A stretch of DNA of 10,952 bases, taken from Candidatus Kerfeldbacteria bacterium RIFOXYC2_FULL_38_9 (GTDB lineage: Bacteria > Patescibacteriota > Patescibacteriia > UBA9570 > XYC2-FULL-38-9). The position numbers and the translations under genes were made by a program. A model generated the notes under the pieces. That model was not told the DNA's origin. It searched no databases and worked only from the letters and a program-made list of their open reading frames with translations. Where the stretch lies: assembly GCA_001818355.1 (NCBI GenBank), contig MHKJ01000017.1:4254-15205 (forward strand). Reading direction: 5' to 3'. Shown here piece after piece: positions 1 through 7,260 of this stretch (position 1 is the stretch's first letter; each line of letters begins with the position of its first letter).

Positions 1-339
1 TTTAAAACGATCCATAACCGAATCAATCCACGCCCCAAAAGCATTAGCCGCATTTTTAATGCGAGCAATTTCTCCGTCGCAACAATCCAGGGTAAACCCC
101 AGTTGCAAAACCAGCACTCCCAATAAACGATACCAATAAACCGGATGTAAAAATAAAGCACAGCCCACCAGCGACACAAACAAAGAAAGAAAATTAACTT
201 GCGTGGGTGTAACGCGGGTATATTTTACAAAAACAAAAGTTAACACGCGAGAAATTTTGCGGTTGATTAAAGTGGAAAAAATAGAATCCTGCGGTTTTTG
301 AAAAGGTCGCACATCAGCGATTTTGTTGATGGTTTGCAT
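1..339 (-). CDS. CDP-alcohol phosphatidyltransferase, N-terminal part (runs off the left edge)
   Basis: The first 113 residues are present and the frame is open to the window edge. The full family signature D-x2-D-G-x2-A-R-x8-G-x3-D-x3-D is present: D85, D88, G89, A92, R93, G102, D106 and D110. In this family these residues bind the divalent metals and the CDP group. Hydrophobic stretches around residues 48-64 and 70-84 fit the first membrane helices. Members transfer a phosphatidyl or other phospho-alcohol group from a CDP-alcohol to a second alcohol, with release of CMP, in the membrane. About 40 residues precede the first helix, including a stretch (residues 19-38) that reminds me of archaeal-type inositol-phosphate transferases of this superfamily. 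The acceptor cannot be told from this fragment. The ATG at 339 is the first in-frame start and lies just behind a strong promoter. The gene is transcribed away from the small plus-strand gene at 429. Confidence 0.93.
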   Translation of the reverse strand, partial: MQTINKIADVRPFQKPQDSIFSTLINRKISRVLTFVFVKYTRVTPTQVNFLSLFVSLVGCALFLHPVYWYRLLGVLVLQLGFTLDCCDGEIARIKNAANAFGAWIDSVMDRFK

Positions 340-347
340 ACCTTCAT

Positions 348-376
348 ATCATAAAGATAAACACCCGGCTTGTCAA
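348..376 (-). promoter_or_regulatory. Sigma-70-type promoter for the CDP-alcohol phosphatidyltransferase gene
   Basis: On the minus strand, TTGACA (376-371, exact -35 consensus) is followed after exactly 17 bases by TATGAT (353-348, five of six -10 consensus bases). Transcription would be expected to start near 341-342. The ATG is at 339-337, so the message would have almost no 5' leader. A housekeeping-type bacterial promoter also argues against an archaeal source. Confidence 0.72.
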
Positions 377-407
377 AACACTAAAAATCCGTTAATCTAA
401 AACAGTA

Positions 408-421
408 ATAATTTTAATTAT
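408..421. promoter_or_regulatory. Small AT palindrome upstream of the ribbon-helix-helix gene, possible operator
   Basis: ATAATT and AATTAT form a perfect 6-base inverted repeat around a TT centre, ending seven bases before the ATG at 429. It overlaps AATAAT (407-412), the best -10-like hexamer for the plus-strand unit. I see no good -35 for that hexamer. Ribbon-helix-helix proteins often bind short palindromes in their own promoters, so autoregulation is possible. The sequence is very AT-rich, however, and such palindromes arise easily by chance. Confidence 0.22.
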
Positions 422-428
422 CACTTTT

Positions 429-632
429 ATGCAAATAAATTTATCCGATGAATTAGCCAAAAAATTAGAACAACGAGTGGCAAACTCCCAAGAATTTGCC
501 AGTGTGGAAAAATATGTTCAATATGTTTTGGAAGAAGTTTTACAACAAACCACCGCAACCAATAATGCTTATACTAAAAATCAAGCTGAAGACGTGAAAC
601 AGCGTTTATCCGATTTGGGGTATTTAGATTAA
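429..632 (+). CDS. Small ribbon-helix-helix (CopG-like) protein with a C-terminal LGYLD tail
   Basis: This is a 67-residue protein. Residues 1-38 fit a ribbon-helix-helix fold: a short strand (QINLSD, 2-7), helix A (about 8-19), a turn, and helix B starting at S25-V26-E27 and running to about L38. Such proteins dimerise and bind DNA through the paired strands, and many are autoregulators or antitoxins. A polar N/Q/T-rich linker (about 39-53) follows, then a charged helix ending RLSDLGYLD (59-67). Almost the same ending closes the GT2 glycosyltransferase at 9421-10485. No toxin gene is adjacent. The next gene, seven bases downstream, is an alkaline-phosphatase-superfamily phosphodiesterase, so the pair is probably co-transcribed. 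No Shine-Dalgarno sequence precedes the ATG. The fold call is by pattern only, and DNA binding is inferred. Confidence 0.78.
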   Translation: MQINLSDELAKKLEQRVANSQEFASVEKYVQYVLEEVLQQTTATNNAYTKNQAEDVKQRLSDLGYLD

Positions 633-639
633 AAAAGTT

Positions 640-2268
640 ATGAAAAAAAAATTACTGGTTTTAGGTCTGGACGGCGCTGACTGGAAAATACTAAAACCTT
701 TTGCGGAAAAAGGCTATTTGCCGACTATCGCCCGCATCTTAAAAGAAGGAGTGCATGGAGCCTTGGAGTCCACTATTCCCAGTATGACCGCCCCGTCTTG
801 GACAACTTTTGTTACCGGAAAACATCCGGGCAAACACGGTCTTTTTGATTTTCTTCTGCCCACCGATAGTTTGGCGCACATGAAATTTGCCACCAGCCGT
901 GACATTAGGGATAAAACCATTTACGAAATAGTAAAAGAAAACGGTTTAACCCCTATTTTGATTAACCTGCCCGGCTCCTGGCCGCCCAGGCTTGCAGACG
1001 ACATTACCATTACCAGCATTCTCACTCAAGGCGACCAATGGATTTATCCGGCTAGCTTAAAAAAAGAATTTCCGGAACTGACAAAATATCGCTTAACCCC
1101 TAACGAAAGCCTGCGTTTGAAAGAAAACGAAAGCGGTTATATTGAAGATTTACTGTTGCATCTTGATGAATGGATGGCGGCCACCAAGCGCATTTTCAAG
1201 GAAAAACCGTGGGATTTCTTTTTCTTTTTATTTTCGCATACCGACTGGGTTTCTCATCTGTGTTTTGATAAAATGCTAACAGATAATCACGAAGGCGCAC
1301 GTCGCGTTTTTGCCAAAGTGGATGAAAGCATTGCTTGGTTTTTAGAAAATAAACCGACAGATACCAATGTGCTGTTTGTATCGGACCACGGCTTTGCCGC
1401 TTATCATAAAATTTTTTACTTTAACCGTTGGCTGGAAAAAGAGGGCTACTTAACAACCAATAATCAAGGCGATGCTCATCATGGCGCAGTGACCAGGCGG
1501 GCGAAAGAAACAGACAAAATACGCAACACTAAAACCCGTCTTAACTTAGGCTCTGGTTTATTTACCGCTCTCAGCCGCTTTCCTTGGTTAGAGCGCGCGG
1601 CCAAATGGAGCTATCATCATATTATCAAACCGTATTTACCCCTGGATCTAAAAGTGAATGTGGGTATAGATTTTAGTAAAACCCGTGTCTGTTTCCCCAA
1701 AGGAGCCTATATTACCAACGCCTATATCAACAAAGATTGGGTCTATCAAAACGGCACAGTCAGTCGCGAGCAATATCCAAAACTGCGCGCGGAGGTGGTG
1801 GAAAAAATGCGCAATATTCACGACCCGGAAGGCCAACCGGTAGTAGCGCGTGTTTTTACGCGCGATGAGGTTTATGGCCAAGACGCGCCAGAACAAGCAC
1901 CGGATATATTTTTTGAATTAAACGAATACTGGCTGGTTGGTCAATTTCAATCCGGTAATCTTTTCGGCAAATCTCTCGAAAACAAACACGACAAATACGG
2001 TATTTTTATGGGCTTAGGACCGGATTTTGCTAGCGATAAAGAAGTAGTTGGTCTTAAAATGCAAGACATGACTCCCAATATGTTACACCTTTTGGATATA
2101 CCTGTTCCTAAAGATTGTGACGGAAAAGTTAATCGCGAAATTTTTAGTGATAACTCTTCTGCCAAACATCGTGAACTTTCCTTTGGCGCTTCTTCCAAAA
2201 TTCAACCTCAACCAAAAATATCAGAAAAAGACGCTATTAAAAAAGCTTTAGGTAAAATAAAATTTTAA
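640..2268 (+). CDS. Alkaline-phosphatase-superfamily type I phosphodiesterase/nucleotide pyrophosphatase (first copy)
   Basis: This 542-residue protein has the complete two-metal site of the family: D11 in GLDGAD, nucleophile T50 in PSMTAPSW, the TGKHPGKHG segment (59-67), D202 and H206 in TDWVSH, D249-H250 in SDHGF, and H450 in NKHDKYG. The nucleophile is Thr, with no C/S-x-P-x-R motif, so it is not a formylglycine sulfatase. Relatives cleave or transfer phosphodiester and pyrophosphate groups of nucleotides, nucleotide sugars or lipid head groups. No signal peptide is obvious, so it is probably cytoplasmic. Compared with the second copy at 5869-7260, it has roughly 50-60 extra residues after about residue 272, including an aromatic stretch (about 306-334), and a longer C-terminus of about 40 polar and charged residues. 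It lies seven bases behind the ribbon-helix-helix gene. Its stop overlaps the stop of the convergent glycosyltransferase gene. The substrate is unknown. Confidence 0.9.
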   Translation: MKKKLLVLGLDGADWKILKPFAEKGYLPTIARILKEGVHGALESTIPSMTAPSWTTFVTGKHPGKHGLFDFLLPTDSLAHMKFATSRDIRDKTIYEIVKENGLTPILINLPGSWPPRLADDITITSILTQGDQWIYPASLKKEFPELTKYRLTPNESLRLKENESGYIEDLLLHLDEWMAATKRIFKEKPWDFFFFLFSHTDWVSHLCFDKMLTDNHEGARRVFAKVDESIAWFLENKPTDTNVLFVSDHGFAAYHKIFYFNRWLEKEGYLTTNNQGDAHHGAVTRRAKETDKIRNTKTRLNLGSGLFTALSRFPWLERAAKWSYHHIIKPYLPLDLKVNVGIDFSKTRVCFPKGAYITNAYINKDWVYQNGTVSREQYPKLRAEVVEKMRNIHDPEGQPVVARVFTRDEVYGQDAPEQAPDIFFELNEYWLVGQFQSGNLFGKSLENKHDKYGIFMGLGPDFASDKEVVGLKMQDMTPNMLHLLDIPVPKDCDGKVNREIFSDNSSAKHRELSFGASSKIQPQPKISEKDAIKKALGKIKF

Positions 2269-3983
2269 TCTCGCACGTGATAAATCTTCACGTCTGGTTG
2301 AAAACTAAAATTATAAGAAGCAACTTCTTGATATGTGTATTTCGCCAACCAAGCTAAAGTTGCGGGCTGAGTGGTAGCATCGGTCCAAACCAATAAATCA
2401 TACTTTGGTAAAACTTTTTTGGTAAAAAATTGATCTATCTTTTGATTGTTAAAAGAAAATTTACCTTGTTCCCATGGTGCGCGAATGGTTTTAAGATTAG
2501 TGTGCGCTTGTAAAGTTTCACTGATGCCATATTGCCACTCCCCGGAAAACAATAAAACCGGGTTTTGGTACCTTTCTTGTAAAAAATTTCCCAGTTCGGT
2601 CAAATTTTGCAAATCTTGATAAGAAATGGCCTTAAATTTATAGATATCGGCGCGCATATTCTCTTGCGCCTCAACTATCACGGGCTGATAAGCCGCAACC
2701 ACGGTCGCCAAAACCGCTATGCCTACAAGCCATTGCCATAATTTATGAGGCAAAACACGCGGTAAAATTTTTTGCATAAAAGCAAACAAGCCATACACTC
2801 CCAAAAAGAAAAATGGCGGAAATAAAGGTAAAATATAACGCGAATAAGGGTTAACCCAAAGAGAAAAAATCGTTAAGGTGCCCAGGATCCATAAAATCAA
2901 TAAGACGGCCTTAGGTCGTGATTCTTTAAAGAAAAAAATAAAACCAATGATTACCAGTACCAAAAAATAAGGAATGGGCACGGCGGTTTTTAATACTGCA
3001 AAATAATGAGAAAAAGAACCGCTGTCTGGGCGATATTTGCCATGACTGTTAAATAAATTTTGTAAACTAAAACTTTCTAAATGGCCAATGTTGGGCAAAA
3101 TAACCGTCTGGCTGGTATCTCGTTGTTTAAAAACCTCTTTTTCCGCCGAGAGAATTTTGGCATTCCAAAATGTGGGCATTAACCCGATGAACAAACCTAT
3201 TAAAACCACCAAAACAGCAGGCCAAAGTTTTTTAAGATTTTCTTTAAAATTTTGAGAGTTATGCCAACAAGCAAAAACCGCAAACAGAAAAAAGGCCGGC
3301 AAAATAACCGCGCTGGTTTCCCGAATGGAAAAAGCAAAACCAAAAGCAATTCCAAATAACCCCATTAAACTCAAACTGATAATTTTCTTTTGCGCTTTAA
3401 AATATTCTACTCCAAATAATATACAAAGGGCGGATATTAACAAAAAAGTCATGGAAGGAATTTCTCGCATGGGTTGAGCGATGGCGTAATCATAATAAAG
3501 AGAAGAGAGTCCCATACCCACGGCTGATAAGGCGCCTATTATCTGTCGATAACGATTTGCGGGAATAAGTTTAAGGATAACCAAATAAAATAAAACCAGA
3601 TTTAACGCGGCGCTTAAGGGTACTAGCGCATAAAAGCCCTCGCTGTTATGTAAAAATTTAGCCGCGCCTACCATCAACAACGATAACCCCAACGGATATT
3701 TGGAGGCAATAGTCCCCTGTTGGTTGATTAAAAAGTGGTGTGTCGGCGTTAGCCAACGAGACAATTTTTCATCCTGAAAAAAATCATATCCCGCTTTTAC
3801 CAAATCATCATGATAAACCAAAGGTAAACCTTGATACAACCGGCCGGCTAAAAAAATATAACCGGGACTGTCATCACCCCACGCTCCCCAAGCCTGATCG
3901 TTAAAATAAATTAAACTAAAACTAATCAACAAAGCAAAAGCAATAAATAAAGATAAAAAAAGGGTGGTTTTTTTAGTAATCAT
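2265..3983 (-). CDS. Multi-spanning membrane glycosyltransferase, GT-C fold (PMT/ArnT-like)
   Basis: This 572-residue protein has about 11-12 hydrophobic segments up to about residue 460, then a soluble C-terminal part of about 110 residues. The first helix (about 7-27) is followed by an outward loop with an acidic pair, D37-D38 in GDDSPGY. This is the position of the catalytic or metal-binding acidic residues in GT-C enzymes. SKYPLGLSLL (94-103) and NPYSRYILPLFPP in the late helices are typical of the RgtA/PMT-like group. Such enzymes move a sugar from a polyprenyl-phosphate donor to a glycan, lipid or protein on the outer face of the membrane. The frame is open upstream to a TTG at 4004, which would overlap the HD gene. 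I chose the ATG at 3983 because it leaves a 5-base gap and puts two lysines before the first helix. It is the last gene of the operon. The GT2 enzyme at its other end could supply the donor. Donor and acceptor are not determinable. Confidence 0.85.
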   Translation of the reverse strand: MITKKTTLFLSLFIAFALLISFSLIYFNDQAWGAWGDDSPGYIFLAGRLYQGLPLVYHDDLVKAGYDFFQDEKLSRWLTPTHHFLINQQGTIASKYPLGLSLLMVGAAKFLHNSEGFYALVPLSAALNLVLFYLVILKLIPANRYRQIIGALSAVGMGLSSLYYDYAIAQPMREIPSMTFLLISALCILFGVEYFKAQKKIISLSLMGLFGIAFGFAFSIRETSAVILPAFFLFAVFACWHNSQNFKENLKKLWPAVLVVLIGLFIGLMPTFWNAKILSAEKEVFKQRDTSQTVILPNIGHLESFSLQNLFNSHGKYRPDSGSFSHYFAVLKTAVPIPYFLVLVIIGFIFFFKESRPKAVLLILWILGTLTIFSLWVNPYSRYILPLFPPFFFLGVYGLFAFMQKILPRVLPHKLWQWLVGIAVLATVVAAYQPVIVEAQENMRADIYKFKAISYQDLQNLTELGNFLQERYQNPVLLFSGEWQYGISETLQAHTNLKTIRAPWEQGKFSFNNQKIDQFFTKKVLPKYDLLVWTDATTQPATLAWLAKYTYQEVASYNFSFQPDVKIYHVRD

Positions 3984-3988
3984 AATCT

Positions 3989-5236
3989 CTATTCTGTTTT
4001 CCAAGCATTGATATTATTCATAACTGCTCTCAAAAAGCCTATCTTGTCATTTTTAGCCGCGTATTTTCCCACACTCGGATCTATGATTATCTCCTCTTGC
4101 TCAGGTATGGTAATTACCACCATAAAACCACGCGCATCATCTTCATGATAATAATCACGTTTATATTTTGACGGAAGTTTTAATGGCCGATTATAAACTT
4201 CTTGCATAAAATCAACAATATTTTCTACCTGTTCTATTTTTTGTGGAGCCTGTTCTTTACCGGTTAATTGCACACCAACGGCTTGTCCTTGCGCCACAGC
4301 TTCTTTCCATTTTAAAATTTGATCTGCTGTTTTATTATATAAGCTTCCATAAACTTGTTCTGCTACTTGCGGAAAATAATCTTGTTTTGCTTGGCCTAAT
4401 TTTTTAGCTTTGGCGGTAAAATAAGGGGTTTGGTAAATTTCAGAACCAACTGCCGCTGTTCCAGATGAAAACCAACGATCACCATATTGCCATTTGTTTA
4501 TTTGTTCTCCATTTAAATCATTACGACAAATATACCAACCATTTTTTCCTCTACCGTTGGTAATGTTCCTCTCTAATGAATCACCTGCTAATTGCTCTGG
4601 CTTCAAAAAAAACCCCGCCCCAAAAAGTCGATCAGCATCATGCAAAATCGCGCCAACAGGATAATTTTGATAAAAATCAACTAATTTTTTATAGCGCTCG
4701 TCATTTGGTTTTAGTTTATAATCAAAATCATGAAAACGTAGAGCACTTATTAACTTACGCCGGTCGTGTCCTTTTACCAAATCTAATTCATCCCCGAATA
4801 AATAAATCAGCTGAGCAATATGCAGTTCGTGTTGCAAGCGCATATCCCCCAATGATTCATTTTTTTCTCCAGTTTTAAAATCTATTGCTGGTAACATTTG
4901 CGCAAAATCATGACCAACAATTGCCAGCTCTAAAACTTCTTTATCTACTTCCTGCCCGGAATCATCGTCTGCTAATAAATAACTTGCTCCTTGTAGCAAA
5001 GAATAACAATGAGAAATACCATGATCGGGGTGTTTTATCCACTCTCTCAATTCTTTATTTAAATTTATACTTTCAGCAATTTTTCCATTTTCTTTTAACA
5101 AAGCTATCACCGCTAAAATTTTGTTTGTCCACTTAGTAATAAAATCTTTTTTTTCTTGATCCGCACCAGCCACTTCTGTAATGATGGAAGCAAAATTAGG
5201 TTCAAGCGATTTTATTGTTGTTCTTTCTGTAGTCAT
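3989..5236 (-). CDS. HD-domain protein of unknown function
   Basis: This is a 415-residue protein. An HD-type metal site is recognisable: H72 or H76 (DHGISH), H109-D110 (VGHDFAQ), H136/H139 and H169-D170 (RFHDFDY), and D200 or D202 in LHDADRLFG. The spacing fits HD phosphohydrolases, which usually cleave phosphate from nucleotides or cyclic nucleotides. The C-terminal half (about 230-415) has no motif I recognise. It is rich in charged and aromatic residues, and near residues 360-400 it has a possible beta segment (GFMVVITIP, EEIIIDPS). No membrane segment is seen. A GTG at 5305 extends the frame into cysC. The ATG at 5236, four bases after the cysC stop, fits the operon's spacing better. The gene is visibly more AT-rich than sat and cysC: sampled 60-base lines give 22-43% GC, against 50-60% in single lines from those two genes. 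Substrate and role are unknown. Confidence 0.72.
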   Translation of the reverse strand: MTTERTTIKSLEPNFASIITEVAGADQEKKDFITKWTNKILAVIALLKENGKIAESINLNKELREWIKHPDHGISHCYSLLQGASYLLADDDSGQEVDKEVLELAIVGHDFAQMLPAIDFKTGEKNESLGDMRLQHELHIAQLIYLFGDELDLVKGHDRRKLISALRFHDFDYKLKPNDERYKKLVDFYQNYPVGAILHDADRLFGAGFFLKPEQLAGDSLERNITNGRGKNGWYICRNDLNGEQINKWQYGDRWFSSGTAAVGSEIYQTPYFTAKAKKLGQAKQDYFPQVAEQVYGSLYNKTADQILKWKEAVAQGQAVGVQLTGKEQAPQKIEQVENIVDFMQEVYNRPLKLPSKYKRDYYHEDDARGFMVVITIPEQEEIIIDPSVGKYAAKNDKIGFLRAVMNNINAWKTE

Positions 5237-5240
5237 AAAT

Positions 5241-5858
5241 TTAATTGATAATTTTTTTGATTTGCAGTTGTTGAAACAAATAATCAACAGCTCCGTTAAT
5301 ATCACCTTCCAGTTTATCGGTAGCTACAATAATTTCCGGATTTTGAGGCTCTTCGTAGGGCGCGCTCACACCGGTAAATTCAGGAATTTCGCCCTTACGC
5401 GCTTTTTTGTATAAACCTTTGGGGTCGCGTTTTTCACACGCGTCCACAGAGCATTTTACGTAAATTTCCACAAACTCATCCGGGGTGACTAATTTTCTTA
5501 CCAGTTCCCTGTCTTTTACATATGGCGAAATAAAAGACGTCATCACAATCAAACCGGCATCGGCCATAAGTTTGGAAACTTCGCCAATGCGTCGAATGTT
5601 TTCCACGCGATCCTGAGGAGAAAAACCCAAGTCGGAATTTAAACCGTGTCGAATATTGTCTCCGTCTAAACGATACGATAAATAACCCTGGTCATAAAGT
5701 CGGCTTTCCAGCCCAACAGCCAAAGTAGATTTACCAGAACCGGAAAGTCCGGTAAACCATAAAATAACGCCTTTTTGCTTTAAGATTTTTTCCCGTTTTT
5801 GTTTATCAATTTCTCCTTCGTGCCATTTAATGTTGGTAGCTTTTGATGTAGTGGTCAT
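5241..5858 (-). CDS. cysC: Adenylylsulfate (APS) kinase
   Basis: This 205-residue protein is a typical full-length single-domain APS kinase. The P-loop is GLSGSGKS (37-44). Other family signatures are LDGDNIRHGLN (64-74), DLGFSPQDRVENIRR (76-90), SFISPY (108-113, with the conserved serine S111) and RDPKGLYKKAR (144-154). A short lid region, FTGVSAPYE (161-169), is also present. The enzyme phosphorylates the 3'-hydroxyl of APS with ATP to give PAPS in the cytoplasm. Its partner, sulfate adenylyltransferase, is encoded three genes upstream in the same operon. No fusion to Sat and no domain loss is seen. Ten bases separate it from the phosphodiesterase gene upstream and four from the HD gene downstream, and there is no Shine-Dalgarno sequence. 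Without a PAPS reductase nearby, the product may serve sulfation rather than cysteine synthesis. That last point is inference. Confidence 0.96.
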   Translation of the reverse strand: MTTTSKATNIKWHEGEIDKQKREKILKQKGVILWFTGLSGSGKSTLAVGLESRLYDQGYLSYRLDGDNIRHGLNSDLGFSPQDRVENIRRIGEVSKLMADAGLIVMTSFISPYVKDRELVRKLVTPDEFVEIYVKCSVDACEKRDPKGLYKKARKGEIPEFTGVSAPYEEPQNPEIIVATDKLEGDINGAVDYLFQQLQIKKIIN

Positions 5859-5868
5859 ATGATAAATA

Positions 5869-7260
5869 TTATATTATTTTTCCACGCAAACCCAAAGGCG
5901 GCTTAATGCCGAAATCCTGTAAAACCGTAGGAGTAAAATCCGTAATGTGCAAATCATCGCGTTGGCCTTGTCCGGGGTTTTGCGGATCAAATTTCACAAA
6001 AATACCCTTCCAGTCATGCACGCCAAAATCCGTACCGCGATCATCATGATCAATATATAAAGAATGATAACCAATGGTACCGGCCACTTTCCAATATAAA
6101 TCACCCCAAAAAATTAACAACTCGGGCGCGTCGCCGCGCGTTACATCATACAGCTCTTGAGCTGTATACATTTTGTGTACAAGGTTTTCTCTTTTCGGGC
6201 CTTTTACTTTTTGCAGTTTTTCTCTAATCTCATTCACTAATGCGGAAACTTGAGTAGGCGCTACTATACCTTGCTCTTCTCGACCGGCTACGTTGATAAA
6301 TAAACGTCCATAAAAACCACCCCACGCCCAGGCTTTGGTTTTACTCCAATCCACCGCACAGTTTTCAATGCTGGTTGGATTTTTGGGAAATTCTTTTAAA
6401 GTTAAATAGCCGTTTTCTATCAGCCATTCGTTTAAAACAAACATACCTTCCATGCGTTTGGCGCCATGATCGGAGACTACATAAAAAATCGTGTCTTGAG
6501 GAGCTAAAACGCGAATTTCTCCAATAAATTTATCTATGTGCTGATAATACTCTCTAATTTTTTGTTCAAAAGGATTGCCGGGTACATAATCTTTGTGTTG
6601 CGGATCAATATATTGCCATAAATAATGATGAATACGATCTACACCCATTTCCACCATCATTAAAAAATCCCAGGGTTTATTCTTTATCCAGTGCTTAAAA
6701 ATAAGTTGGCGCTGATTGGTCATTTGATAAATTTTTTCCAACACTTTTGTAGGCGACTCTTTACCCCGGTTGGCGAAATCAAAAATATAATCAGCTGGCG
6801 CGCACATCTCTAAAATTTCTTTTTTGAGTTCTTGCGGATAAGTAAATTCCACGTCGGTGCCAGGAGTTAAAAAACAGCTGACCATCAAACCATTAACCGG
6901 TTTAGTAATAGGATAAGTTTGGGGCACGCCCAACATGCCCACTTGATAGCCTTGTTCACCCAACAGATCCCACACCCGCGGCTCATGAACATCTCTGGCC
7001 TGGCAAATTTCCATAGAGTTATAAGCGCTTCCTGGTTTACGATAACGAAAACCATATACCCCCAAATCGCCCGCATGCTTGCCGGTGGTCATGGCCGCCC
7101 ACGCCGGCACGGTAATGGGAGGAATGGTGCTAGTAAGTTTGCCCCAAGTGCCCTGTTCCATAAAAGCTGCAATATTAGGTAAAAATTTTCGGTATTGATC
7201 AAAAACCAATTGCGGAGTGGCGCAATCTAAACCAATAACTATTACTTTTGGTTTTTTCAT
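5869..7260 (-). CDS. Alkaline-phosphatase-superfamily type I phosphodiesterase/nucleotide pyrophosphatase (second copy)
   Basis: This 463-residue protein has the complete active-site set: D12 in GLDCAT, nucleophile T50 in PPITVPAW, D208 with H211/H212 in VDRIHHYLW, D264-H265 in SDHGAK, and H415 in GVHDWKG. It ends with the family's DFTPTVLQDFGI segment (441-452). Thr as the nucleophile points to phosphodiester or pyrophosphate chemistry, not sulfatase chemistry. It is clearly homologous to the copy at 640-2268, but it is shorter and lacks the mid-protein insertion. It also has TGKHAGDLG where the other has TGKHPGKHG. No signal peptide is apparent. Its ATG overlaps the DHH gene stop (ATGA), which suggests translational coupling to that gene, and cysC follows ten bases downstream. 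The position between the PAPS-making genes suggests that its substrate may be a nucleotide such as APS, PAPS or PAP, or a nucleotide-activated head group. This is inference only. Confidence 0.9.
   Translation of the reverse strand: MKKPKVIVIGLDCATPQLVFDQYRKFLPNIAAFMEQGTWGKLTSTIPPITVPAWAAMTTGKHAGDLGVYGFRYRKPGSAYNSMEICQARDVHEPRVWDLLGEQGYQVGMLGVPQTYPITKPVNGLMVSCFLTPGTDVEFTYPQELKKEILEMCAPADYIFDFANRGKESPTKVLEKIYQMTNQRQLIFKHWIKNKPWDFLMMVEMGVDRIHHYLWQYIDPQHKDYVPGNPFEQKIREYYQHIDKFIGEIRVLAPQDTIFYVVSDHGAKRMEGMFVLNEWLIENGYLTLKEFPKNPTSIENCAVDWSKTKAWAWGGFYGRLFINVAGREEQGIVAPTQVSALVNEIREKLQKVKGPKRENLVHKMYTAQELYDVTRGDAPELLIFWGDLYWKVAGTIGYHSLYIDHDDRGTDFGVHDWKGIFVKFDPQNPGQGQRDDLHITDFTPTVLQDFGIKPPLGLRGKII

Noticed and set aside
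429..632. The small gene as the antitoxin of a toxin-antitoxin pair
   Set aside because: No small toxin-like gene is adjacent. Its neighbours are a 542-residue phosphodiesterase and a divergent CDP-alcohol phosphatidyltransferase, and the LGYLD tail suggests a different partner.
640..2268. First alkaline-phosphatase-superfamily protein as a sulfatase, given the sulfate genes nearby
   Set aside because: There is no C/S-x-P-x-R formylglycine motif. The nucleophile position is Thr50 in the phosphodiesterase-type context.
4576..5136. Plus-strand open frames opposite the HD-domain gene
   Set aside because: They lie antisense to a gene with a recognisable metal site and good operon spacing. Their translations have no motif and look like reverse-strand reading of an AT-rich gene.
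5237..5305. Upstream GTG start for the HD-domain protein, overlapping cysC by 65 bases
   Set aside because: The added 23 residues are low in similarity to any domain, and they come from reading the cysC end in another frame. The ATG at 5236 leaves the 4-base gap typical of this operon.
6148..6167. Nine-base inverted repeat (ATACAGCTC and GAGCTGTAT with a TT centre)
   Set aside because: It lies inside the second phosphodiesterase coding region, encodes an ordinary stretch (YTAQELY), has no T-run and is far from any gene end. One such repeat in 11 kb can arise by chance.
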